The notes below the pieces were generated by a model. That model searched no databases, was not told the origin of the DNA, and saw nothing but the letters and a program-made list of their open reading frames with translations. Made by a program: the position numbers and the translations under genes. Of a stretch of 64,000 bases of DNA, positions 43,878 through 53,059 are shown in pieces. Position 1 is the first letter of the stretch. Each line of letters starts with the position of its first letter. This stretch comes from Deltaproteobacteria bacterium (GTDB lineage: Bacteria; Myxococcota_A; Polyangia; Haliangiales; JADYYK01). The stretch is taken from the NCBI GenBank assembly GCA_020853705.1, contig JADYYK010000020.1:1-64000 (forward strand), given 5' to 3'.

Positions 43878-44063
43878 GGCCCGGATGAGAGCACGGTCCA
43901 CTTCCTTAGCGCGAAATTTCTGCGCAGCACATCGTCGCAAGGTACTGCAATTGCTGCCATCGACGCAGAGTCTGCGCGAACGGTTCGGGATGGGCGCGCT
44001 CGGAGCCCCGATCGTCGTTCCCGGCTGTCACATCTGGCTGCGCCGTTCTGGCACAATGGGGAC

Positions 44064-45650
<1,587 letters not shown>

Positions 45651-45726
45651 GGGCTGGCCGTCCCCACTTGACTGGGGTCAACGCGCGTCGCCGGGGCCGC
45701 GCTACGTGCAGGCTGGAGGTACTGCC

Positions 45727-46089
45727 ATGGGTGTCCTCGACAAGCTCGAGCTCGCGGCCGACGAGAAGAAGCTCGACAGCTGGACCCTGATGTACGAGCC
45801 CCAGAAGGGCGGCAAGTTCAACGGCAAGCTGCTGGTGACCAGCAAGCGGCTCTGCTACGATGCGCAGTTCGACGTCTCGGTGGGTGGCCTCATCGGTGAG
45901 GCGCTGTTCGTCAAGCGTGGCTCCGAGGCCTACCTCGAGATCCCTCGCGCGCGCATCCGCAACGTCGCGGTCAAGAAGGGCCTGTTCTCCAAGCGCGTCC
46001 TCCTGACCCTCGACGACGGCAGCGTGCACACGTTCAACCGCGGCATGTTGTCGATCGATCCGGTCGCCGCGGCCATTGGCCTGACCTGA
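45727..46089 (+). CDS. GRAM/PH-like domain protein
   Basis: 120 residues, ATG with GGAGG eight bases upstream. The sequence reads as one beta-rich domain with GKLLVTSKRLCYDAQFDVSVGG and LDDGSVHTFNRG, the pattern of GRAM/bacterial PH-like domains that bind lipids or proteins. No membrane segment. Single gene between the activator and hipBA; no operon partner is obvious. Confidence 0.65.
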   Translation: MGVLDKLELAADEKKLDSWTLMYEPQKGGKFNGKLLVTSKRLCYDAQFDVSVGGLIGEALFVKRGSEAYLEIPRARIRNVAVKKGLFSKRVLLTLDDGSVHTFNRGMLSIDPVAAAIGLT

Positions 46090-46129
46090 CCCAGGCAGCA
46101 GGCGCAACCGCCCGCGGGTGTCATAGTGT

Positions 46130-46173
46130 AAAGTATTGTTTTCACATCTGCGCGACCTGGTAAACAATACTTT
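46130..46173. promoter_or_regulatory. Operator of hipBA: perfect inverted repeat
   Basis: AAAGTATTGTTT (46130-46141) and AAACAATACTTT (46162-46173) form a perfect 12-bp inverted repeat with a 20-base spacer, about two helical turns between half-site centres and three between arms. It ends 5 bases before the hipB start and is strongly AT-rich for the region. Expected binding site of HipB dimers for autorepression. Confidence 0.7.
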
Positions 46174-46178
46174 CCATC

Positions 46179-46514
46179 ATGGCGCGTGCGACGACGGCAC
46201 CCTTTCCGCGTGTGGCCCGCTCGCTGGCCGAACTCGGCGCGCGCATCCGGTTGGCGCGCCTGCGCAGGCGCCTGTCGGCGGCCCTCGTCGCGGAGCGCGC
46301 CGGGATGACCAGGCCAACCCTGCACGCCCTCGAGCGAGGTGAGCCTGGCGTGAGTCTGGGCGCCCTGGCCAACGTCCTGCACAGCCTCGGGCTGGATGGG
46401 GATCTCGGGCTGGTGGCGCGCGACGACGAGCTGGGGCGGCGCCTGCAGGACGACGAGCTCGAGGTGCCCACGCGTGCACCTCGCAAGCGCAGGGCGCCTG
46501 GCGATGGCGGGTGA
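46179..46514 (+). CDS. hipB: HipB-like antitoxin, XRE-family DNA-binding protein
   Basis: 111 residues. Helix-turn-helix ELGARIRLARLRRRLSAALVAERAGMTRPTLHALERGEPG matches the Cro/C1 (XRE) class of HipB. The C-terminal about 35 residues are charged and low in complexity, possibly the toxin-contacting tail. Its end overlaps hipA by 11 bases, giving coupled translation, and a perfect inverted repeat sits in its promoter. Neutralises and with HipA represses its own operon, by analogy with the family. Confidence 0.88.
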   Translation: MARATTAPFPRVARSLAELGARIRLARLRRRLSAALVAERAGMTRPTLHALERGEPGVSLGALANVLHSLGLDGDLGLVARDDELGRRLQDDELEVPTRAPRKRRAPGDGG

Positions 46515-47766
46515 GCGCCAGAGCGTGGAGGTGTGGGCAGACTGGAGCTGGCTCGCCGAGCCGCAGCTGGTCGGCCGGCTCCATGCCCAGACGGCGCGCG
46601 GCAAGCAGATCTTCTCCTTCGAGTACGCGCGCTCGTGGCTGGCGACGCCGCACGCGCGGTCCCAGCTCGACCCGGCTCTGAGGCTCGGCCACGGAGCGCA
46701 GATCGTGGCGAATGGACGAGAGAACTCTGGCGCCTTTCTCGATTCGTCGCCCGATCGCTGGGGCCGGGTCCTGATGACGAGGCGCGAGGCGCAGCGGGCA
46801 CGCAAGCAGCGGCGCAAGGAGCGCACGCTGCTCGAGCTCGACTTCTTGCTCGGCGTCTTCGACGGCCACCGCCTCGGCGGCCTCAGGTTTCGCTTCGAAG
46901 GTGGTCCGTTCCTCGACGACGATGCAACCCTGGCTTCGCCACCCTGGACCTCGCTGAGCGAGCTGGAGCAGGCCAGCCTGAGGCTGGAGCGCGCGGGCGT
47001 GGAGCGTGACCCGTCGTACGACAAGTGGCTGGGTATGCTCATCGCTCCCGGACGATCGCTCGGAGGCGCACGGCCCAAGGCCAGCGTCCGCGACGCCGAG
47101 GGGCGACTCTGGATCGCCAAGTTCCCCAGCGAAACCGACGATCGCGACGTGGGCGCATGGGAGACCGTGGTCCATGGGCTGGCGACCAGGGCGGGCATTC
47201 GCACCAGCGAGGCGTTGTGCCGACGCTTTGCCAGCAAGCGCCACACCTTCCTGACCCGCAGGTTCGACCGCGACGATGCGGGCCAGCGGGTGCACTTTGC
47301 ATCCGCGATGACCCTGCTCGAGCGCAGTGATGGCGAGCCTGGCGCCAGCTACCTGGAGATCGCCGAGGTCATCGCGCGGGTTGGTGCTCATCCGGAGCGT
47401 GACCTCGAGGAGCTGTGGCGACGCATCGTGCTGTCGGTCTGTGTGTCGAATGTCGATGATCACCTGCGCAACCATGGCTTCCTCCTCGAGGCAGCGGGCG
47501 GCTGGTCGCTGGCCCCGGCATACGACGTCAACCCTGTGACCTCGGCACAGGGCCTCTCGCTGAACATCTCGGAGACCGACAACGCCCAGGATCTGGAGCT
47601 GGTGCGCGAGGTGGCGAAGCACTTTCGCGTCAAGCCAGCGAAGGCCGACCAGATCATCGAGAAGGTGGTCGGGGTGGTGAAGGGCTGGCGCAAGGCCGCC
47701 AGCGCGGTCGGGATCTCTGCCGCTGAACAGTCGCGGATGGCGACGGCGTTCCGGGTGGTGGCATAG
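46504..47766 (+). CDS. hipA: HipA-like serine/threonine kinase toxin
   Basis: 420 residues. ATP-loop GGARPKA near residues 187-193, catalytic loop SNVDDHLRNHGF near residues 313-324, and the metal-binding AYDVNP. These are the intact kinase hallmarks. In E. coli HipA phosphorylates glutamyl-tRNA synthetase and triggers growth arrest; the target here is unknown. N-terminal subdomain (ENSGAFLDSSPDRWGR) also matches HipA. Coupled to hipB by overlap. Probably active, since key residues are kept. Confidence 0.92.
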   Translation: MAGERQSVEVWADWSWLAEPQLVGRLHAQTARGKQIFSFEYARSWLATPHARSQLDPALRLGHGAQIVANGRENSGAFLDSSPDRWGRVLMTRREAQRARKQRRKERTLLELDFLLGVFDGHRLGGLRFRFEGGPFLDDDATLASPPWTSLSELEQASLRLERAGVERDPSYDKWLGMLIAPGRSLGGARPKASVRDAEGRLWIAKFPSETDDRDVGAWETVVHGLATRAGIRTSEALCRRFASKRHTFLTRRFDRDDAGQRVHFASAMTLLERSDGEPGASYLEIAEVIARVGAHPERDLEELWRRIVLSVCVSNVDDHLRNHGFLLEAAGGWSLAPAYDVNPVTSAQGLSLNISETDNAQDLELVREVAKHFRVKPAKADQIIEKVVGVVKGWRKAASAVGISAAEQSRMATAFRVVA

Positions 47767-47794
47767 GCGGCGCGCGCGTGGCGTAGGAGCCGGG

Positions 47795-48634
47795 ATGAAG
47801 GTGACGAAGTGGAACGCGATCAGCGGCGGCCTGCTCGCAGCGCTCGCGGTGGCCAGCTGCCAGAAAAGGAAGCGCACTGGGCCAGGCACGCCCCCGTCGC
47901 CGAGGGCCAGCCCAGAACCGACGTCGACCGCGCACGCCGCGCCAACCGATGCCGCGCTGCCCGATGCCGCGCCGACCGAGCTCGACGGCGTCAGGGTCGG
48001 GGTCCTCGAGTCCGGGCCAGAGCCCTGGGCGATCGAGCCGCTCGTCGGCCGCGGGATCCCGGCGCTGTCGGTCGACGGCAGGCTGTATGTGCGCGCTGGC
48101 AATGGCAACGCCGGTCCCAACATGGAGCCCGGCTTGAACGTCGACCTGGTCGATGTCGCGACCGGCAAGGTGGTCAAGCAGCTGATGGTGCTCGACAGGA
48201 ATCTGGAGGAGACGCCCGCGCTGGCGGCCCTCGAGCAGGCGGCGCGGGCGGCCAACGACGAGCTGGCCAAGATCCAGTGGCTGACCATGCTGCCCATCTC
48301 GGCCCTGTGCGACCCGGTCCAGGGCTGCCAGGAGGGCGACCCCTACGGGTTCAGCATCGATACGCCCGCGCTGCACGGCCGCCTGACCTGGCACGATCCC
48401 AACCTGACCTGGCAGCCCAGCACGCCGGGCGGCAAGCCCTTCGCCAGCAAGCCGAAGTGGAACCCGAAACCCTACCGGGGCGAGCCGGACCTGCCGCTGT
48501 GCACCCACAGCGCCGGGGCCGACCTGCTGTGGGTCGCGCCCGGCAGCAAGACGGTGCTGGTGGCGACCCGGTTCATGCTCACCCACGCCTGCGAGGGCGT
48601 CGAGGGCACCATTCACGCGGTCACGCTACCGTAG
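47795..48634 (+). CDS. Hypothetical lipoprotein
   Basis: 279 residues. Lipoprotein signal with lipobox VASC (Cys22), Pro/Thr/Ala-rich linker to about residue 60, then a globular part with paired cysteines (LCDPVQGC, LPLCTHSAG, THACEG). No family recognised. Starts 28 bases after hipA; probably not part of that module. Its 3' end runs into a 20-base tandem repeat. Confidence 0.65.
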   Translation: MKVTKWNAISGGLLAALAVASCQKRKRTGPGTPPSPRASPEPTSTAHAAPTDAALPDAAPTELDGVRVGVLESGPEPWAIEPLVGRGIPALSVDGRLYVRAGNGNAGPNMEPGLNVDLVDVATGKVVKQLMVLDRNLEETPALAALEQAARAANDELAKIQWLTMLPISALCDPVQGCQEGDPYGFSIDTPALHGRLTWHDPNLTWQPSTPGGKPFASKPKWNPKPYRGEPDLPLCTHSAGADLLWVAPGSKTVLVATRFMLTHACEGVEGTIHAVTLP

Positions 48635-48683
48635 CGACGTCAGCGCTACCGTAGCGACGTCAGCGCTACCGGAGCGGCGTCAG
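48624..48683. repeat. Three-copy 20-base tandem repeat at a gene end
   Basis: Unit CGCTACCGTAGCGACGTCAG occurs twice exactly (48624-48643, 48644-48663) and a third time with two changes (48664-48683). Each unit contains the self-complementary GCTACCGTAGC. The first copy includes the lipoprotein stop codon; the array fills the gap to the convergent thiD gene. Confidence 0.85.
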
Positions 48684-48689
48684 CGTCCG

Positions 48690-49487
48690 CTACACCAGCA
48701 CGCGGGCGCCGCCGCCGATCTTGCGCAGCTTCTCCAGGCGGCGGCCCAGGAAGTCCTTGGCCGAGCTGGCGGCCTCGAACAGGTTGGCGCCGTGGCCGAG
48801 GTGGGTGGCGATGGCGCTCGACAGCACGCAGCCGGTGCCGTGGGTCTTGCCCTCGACCGGGATGCGCGGCGCGACCAGCTCCAGCGCGGAGCCGCCCTCG
48901 CGTACCAGGACGTCGACGGCCTGGTCGCCCGCCAGGTGGCCGCCCTTGACCAGCACGGCCTTGGCGCCCATCTCGCACAGCGCCTCACCGGCCCGGCGCA
49001 TGCCGGCGCGGTCGCGCACCGGGATGCCGGTGAGCGCCTGGGCCTCGAGCAGGTTGGGTGTCATCAGGGTCAGGCGCGGGAACAGCACCGACGCCAGCAC
49101 GCGGGCGTCGTCCTCCATCAGGGCGACGCCCCCCGACGAGCGCATCACCGGGTCCCACACCACCGGGGCGTCGGGCACCAGCGCCAGCGCGCCGGCGACC
49201 GCGTGGGCCTGGGCGTTGGTGACCAGCATGCCGATCTTGACGGCGCGGATGCTGCCGGCGCAGTCCTCCAGCAGCGCGGCCAGCAGCGAGCGCACCACGG
49301 CGTGCTCGACGGCGTTCAGGCCGTAGACGTTGTTGGTGTCCTGCTCGGTCAGCGCGGTGGGCACGCCGACTGCGCGGCCGCCGAGGTCGGCGACCACGCG
49401 CGCATCGGCCAGGAAGCCGGCGCCGCCAGTGGGATCGAGGCCGGACACGATGAGGATCTGCGGCGGCTGCTTGATCTCAGCGGACAT
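48690..49487 (-). CDS. thiD: Hydroxymethylpyrimidine/phosphomethylpyrimidine kinase
   Basis: Phosphorylates HMP and HMP-P in thiamine synthesis. 265 residues. Ribokinase-like fold with SGLDPTGGAGFLAD, WDPVMRSSGGVALM, TPNLLEAQALTG, VLVKGGHL and GTGCVLSSAIATHL, the anion hole and catalytic Asp/Cys region. ATG overlaps the cyclophilin gene by 11 bases, so it is the last gene of a three-gene minus-strand run. Provides thiamine that the nearby TPP-dependent E1 enzymes need, though the linkage is loose. Confidence 0.9.
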   Translation of the reverse strand: MSAEIKQPPQILIVSGLDPTGGAGFLADARVVADLGGRAVGVPTALTEQDTNNVYGLNAVEHAVVRSLLAALLEDCAGSIRAVKIGMLVTNAQAHAVAGALALVPDAPVVWDPVMRSSGGVALMEDDARVLASVLFPRLTLMTPNLLEAQALTGIPVRDRAGMRRAGEALCEMGAKAVLVKGGHLAGDQAVDVLVREGGSALELVAPRIPVEGKTHGTGCVLSSAIATHLGHGANLFEAASSAKDFLGRRLEKLRKIGGGARVLV

Positions 49488-51834
49488 CGACGGTCACCTT
49501 TTCGATCTTGTCGCCCACGAACAGGAGATCGAGCGCCTGACCTGCCGCGCCCGTGGTGTCACAGCTGCCGAACCAGGTGTAACGGCCCTCGAGGTGGGGC
49601 GCGCGCGCGTGCATGATGAAGAACTGGCTGCCGCCGGTGTCCTTGCCGGCGTCCGCGATGCCCAGCGCGCCGCGCGCAAACGGCTGCAGCGAGGCCTCGG
49701 CGCGCAGCAGGTAGCCGGGACCACCGGTGCCGTCGCCGCGCGGGTCGCCGCCCTGGACCACGAAGTCGGGCACCACGCGGTGGAAGGTCAGGCCGTCATA
49801 CAGCTTCTTCCTGGCCAGGCCGACGAAGCTGTCGACGGTGCGCGGGGCCACCGCATGATCGAGCGCGCAGCTGAGCGTGGCGCCGCCCTCGACCGTGATG
49901 GTGGCCTTGACGCTGGCGTCGCGCGGCAGCTCGGGGTGCGGCACCGGATCGGGCGGCACCGGGCGCGCCGCGGGCGGCTGCTTGCCGCGCTTCTCCAGCG
50001 CGGCGCGGGCGCGACGCGAGACCTCGCCCGAGGGATCGCCCAGCGCGGTCTCCAGCGCGCCATCGACGCTGGCGTGGGCCGGGAAGGCGCCCAGTGTGGT
50101 GACCGCCGAGATACGGGCCTCGATCCACTCGGCGCCACGCAGGCGGGTGGCAATCTCGACCAGGCGATTGAGGGCGGCGAAGTCGGCGTGCTTGCGCTCC
50201 TCGGCGGCGACGCGCGCGGCGTCGGCGGCGGCGGTGACCACGCCGATGTCGTCCTCGGCCAGGCGCTCGCGCACGATGCGCTGGGCGCGGGCGTCGTCGA
50301 AGCTGCCCGCGGCGGCCGCGGCGGCGGCGCGCACGGTGGCGTCCTTGTCGCCCGCCAGCGTGGTCAGCGCGCGCAGGCGGACATCGAGCTGGCCGCCCTT
50401 GACGGCGGCGGCGCCGTCCGACAGCGCGTCGGCCAGCGCGCGCCGCGGCAGCGTGCCCAGCAGCAGCGCGGGATCACACTTGGCCAGCGCGTCGAAGGCG
50501 CCGCCATGAGCCAGCACGGCGGCGGCCGAGCAGCGCACCTGGGCGAAGCGGCGCCGGCGCGGCAGCGGGTCACCAGCGGGATCGGGCAGCGCCAGCAGCG
50601 GGCGGATGGCCTTGGCGACGCCGGGGACCTTGGCGCGCGCGGTCAGCGCCTCCAGGGCGGCGATGGCGACGTGGGTGCGGGCGTCGCCGACCATGGCGGG
50701 CAGCACCTTCATGAGGCCGGTCAGCGCTGACGCCAGCTTGGGGTCAGGGCGCTCGATGAGGCCACGCGCGGCCTCGACCTGGACCCGCCAGTCGGCGTCA
50801 CGGCCCAGGATGGCGAGGGCGTCGACCTCGGGCAGCGCCTTGCGGATGGCCAGCGCGCGCAGCGCCATGGCCGCGGTCTCGGGCGCGCCACCGCCGGTGG
50901 CGACCGCCAGCAGGGCCTCGATGTGGCCGAGCTCGAGTGGCGCCGGGATGACCTCCGGCGCGGGCGGCGGCGCGAGCACACCCGCGTCGGGGCTGGCGGC
51001 GGCGCTGGGCGACGGCGGCGGCGTGACCGACGGCGGCTGGGCGGCGCCTGGCGCGGCGCTGGGGGCCGGCGCCGCGGGGGCCAGCTCCTTGGCGCGCACC
51101 AGCGCGAACGCGGCGGCGTAGCGCACGCCCTCGTCGTCGTCCTTCAGTCGCTTGCTGAGCTCGTTGACACGCTCGGCCCCGATGACCTTCTTGCGCACGC
51201 CATAGCGGCCCAGCGCCAGGGCGCCCTCGGCGCGGGTGGCGGCGTCCTCGTCGAGCAGGGCGCCGCCCAGGACCGAGAGCCCCTCGTCGCCGCCGCAGAA
51301 GCCGATGGCGCGCAGGATCGCCCTCGAGACATAGGGATCCTGCGTCTCCAGGGTGAAGCGCTTGACCAGCTCGGGGCCGGCCTTGGCGTCACCGGCGATG
51401 GCCAGCGCGTCGGCGACCTCGATGCGCACCTCGCGCACCGGATCCTCCAGCAGCGCGCGCAGCTGGGGCAGGCTGGCCTCGTCCCCGATGCGGCCCAGGC
51501 CACGCGCGGCGCGGGCGCGCACCGGGCTCTCGGAGTCGCGCAGGTACGGCAGGATGGCGCCCGACGCGCGGGCGTCCTCGGCCTGCTCGATGGCGTCGAG
51601 CTTGTCACGCACCTGCGCGCCGGGCCCGCCTGGCCCGCCTGGCCCGCCGCCGTCACCGCTGGCGGCGGCGACAGCGGCATCGCCGCCCGCGGGCTTGGCG
51701 GGCTTCTTCTTGCCCTTGCAGCCCAGCAGCGCGCAGCCGACCAGCACTGTCAGGGTCGCGTGATAGGACCCACCCACCCACAGACGGCGCGGGGACCACT
51801 GCCCGGCCGCCTCACCTCGCCTGGTACGCTTCAC
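49477..51834 (-). CDS. Lipoprotein with HEAT-like repeats and C-terminal cyclophilin domain
   Basis: 785 residues. Start GTG overlaps the acyl-CoA dehydrogenase stop (GTGA). Lipoprotein signal ending CALLGC (near residue 39), then a Gly-rich linker and about 500 residues of HEAT-like helical repeats (units like VRARAARGLGRIGDEASLPQL), with a Pro/Ala hinge near residue 265. The last about 170 residues are a peptidyl-prolyl isomerase: FHRVVPDFVVQGGDPRGDG and GSQFFIMHARAPHLEGRYTWFG. The catalytic Arg in FHRV is kept. Probably an envelope folding factor with a large binding scaffold. Confidence 0.88.
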   Translation of the reverse strand: MKRTRRGEAAGQWSPRRLWVGGSYHATLTVLVGCALLGCKGKKKPAKPAGGDAAVAAASGDGGGPGGPGGPGAQVRDKLDAIEQAEDARASGAILPYLRDSESPVRARAARGLGRIGDEASLPQLRALLEDPVREVRIEVADALAIAGDAKAGPELVKRFTLETQDPYVSRAILRAIGFCGGDEGLSVLGGALLDEDAATRAEGALALGRYGVRKKVIGAERVNELSKRLKDDDEGVRYAAAFALVRAKELAPAAPAPSAAPGAAQPPSVTPPPSPSAAASPDAGVLAPPPAPEVIPAPLELGHIEALLAVATGGGAPETAAMALRALAIRKALPEVDALAILGRDADWRVQVEAARGLIERPDPKLASALTGLMKVLPAMVGDARTHVAIAALEALTARAKVPGVAKAIRPLLALPDPAGDPLPRRRRFAQVRCSAAAVLAHGGAFDALAKCDPALLLGTLPRRALADALSDGAAAVKGGQLDVRLRALTTLAGDKDATVRAAAAAAAGSFDDARAQRIVRERLAEDDIGVVTAAADAARVAAEERKHADFAALNRLVEIATRLRGAEWIEARISAVTTLGAFPAHASVDGALETALGDPSGEVSRRARAALEKRGKQPPAARPVPPDPVPHPELPRDASVKATITVEGGATLSCALDHAVAPRTVDSFVGLARKKLYDGLTFHRVVPDFVVQGGDPRGDGTGGPGYLLRAEASLQPFARGALGIADAGKDTGGSQFFIMHARAPHLEGRYTWFGSCDTTGAAGQALDLLFVGDKIEKVTVDVR

Positions 51835-52994
51835 TCGAACGCCGCGATCCCCGTGATTTCCTGCCCGAGGATCAACGTGTGGATGTCGTGCGTGCCCTCG
51901 TAGGTGAAGACCGACTCCAGGTTGCACATGTGGCGACCGCACTGGTACTCGTCGGTGACGCCGTTGGCGCCGAGGATGTCACGCGCGGAGCGCGCGATGT
52001 GCAGCGCCCAGTACACGTTGTTGCGCTTGGCCAGCGAGACCTGCTGGGGCCGCAGCTTGCCCGAGTCCTTGAGCTTGCCCAGGCGCCACGACACCAGCTG
52101 CGCCTTGGTGATCTCGGTCAGCATGTCGGCCAGCTTGGCCTGCACCAGCTGGTAGCCGGCGATCGGACGCGAGAACTGCTTGCGCGACTTGGCGTACTCG
52201 GTGGCCTCCTCGAAGCAGGCCATGGCGGCGCCGATGGCGCCCCACGAGATGCCATAGCGCGCGTTCGACAGGATGTTGAGCGGCCCCTTGATGCCGATGG
52301 CGCCCGGCAGCATGGCGTCCTCGGGCACCTCGACGTCCTCCAGCACCAGCTCGCTGGTGACCGACGCGCGCAGCGAGAACTTGCCGTGGATGTCGGCGGT
52401 GGTGAAGCCCGGGGTGCCGCGCTCGACCAGGAAGCCGCGCACCCGGCCGTCCAGCTTGGCCCACACGATGGCGACGTCGGCGATGCTGCCGTTGGTGATC
52501 CAGCGCTTGGTGCCGTTGAGCTTGTAGCCACTGGGCGTCTTGACCGCGTTCGACAGCATGCCGGCCGGGTTCGACCCGAAGTCCGGCTCGGTCAGCGCGA
52601 AGCAGCCGATGGCCTCTCCAGCGGCCATGCGCGGCAGCCACTTCTGCTTCTGCTCCTCGGTGCCGTACTCGTAGATCGGCGTCATGCACAGCGAGCCCTG
52701 CACCGACGCGAACGAGCGCACGCCCGAGTCGCCGCGCTCCAGCTCCTGCAGGAGCAGGCCGTACGCGATCGACCCCATGCCGGCGCAGCCGTAGCCCTTG
52801 AGGTGCGCGCCCAGCGCGCCCATGGCGCCCAGCTTCTTGGCCAGATCCATCGGCAGCACGCCATCGCGGAACGCCTTGTTGATGCGCGGCATGACCTCGG
52901 CGTCGACGAAGGCGCGCATGTTGTCGCGCACCAGGATCTCGTCCTCGGTCAGAAGCTCGTCCAGTCCGTAGAAATCGACGCCGTGAAATGACAT
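51831..52994 (-). CDS. Acyl-CoA dehydrogenase, glutaryl-CoA dehydrogenase type
   Basis: FAD enzyme that oxidises acyl-CoA; the GCDH branch also decarboxylates glutaryl-CoA to crotonyl-CoA in lysine and tryptophan breakdown. 387 residues. CFALTEPDFGSNPAGM, RWITNGSIADVAIVWA and the C-terminal HMCNLESVFTYEGTHDIHTLILGQ with the catalytic Glu match GCDH more than general acyl-CoA dehydrogenases. ATG start, first gene of a run with the cyclophilin lipoprotein and thiD. No electron-transfer flavoprotein gene is in the window. Confidence 0.88.
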   Translation of the reverse strand: MSFHGVDFYGLDELLTEDEILVRDNMRAFVDAEVMPRINKAFRDGVLPMDLAKKLGAMGALGAHLKGYGCAGMGSIAYGLLLQELERGDSGVRSFASVQGSLCMTPIYEYGTEEQKQKWLPRMAAGEAIGCFALTEPDFGSNPAGMLSNAVKTPSGYKLNGTKRWITNGSIADVAIVWAKLDGRVRGFLVERGTPGFTTADIHGKFSLRASVTSELVLEDVEVPEDAMLPGAIGIKGPLNILSNARYGISWGAIGAAMACFEEATEYAKSRKQFSRPIAGYQLVQAKLADMLTEITKAQLVSWRLGKLKDSGKLRPQQVSLAKRNNVYWALHIARSARDILGANGVTDEYQCGRHMCNLESVFTYEGTHDIHTLILGQEITGIAAFE

Positions 52995-53045
52995 CAGTGT
53001 CTCCCGCGTAGCTTGCGCACGTGTCGTCCGTTTGCCGCCGCGCAG

Positions 53046-53051
53046 TATACT
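53046..53051 (+). promoter_or_regulatory. -10 box of the lytic transglycosylase gene, leaderless type
   Basis: TATACT lies 8 bases before the ATG at 53060, so transcription would begin at or next to the start codon. No convincing -35 at the right spacing. Confidence 0.4.
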
Positions 53052-53059
53052 CTCGTGCC

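Noticed and set aside
44030..44062. A sigma-54 promoter before the PocR-type regulator (TGGCAC at about 44049)
   Set aside because: The GC element expected about 10 bases further is missing; spacing reads GGGGAC, which serves better as the ribosome binding site.
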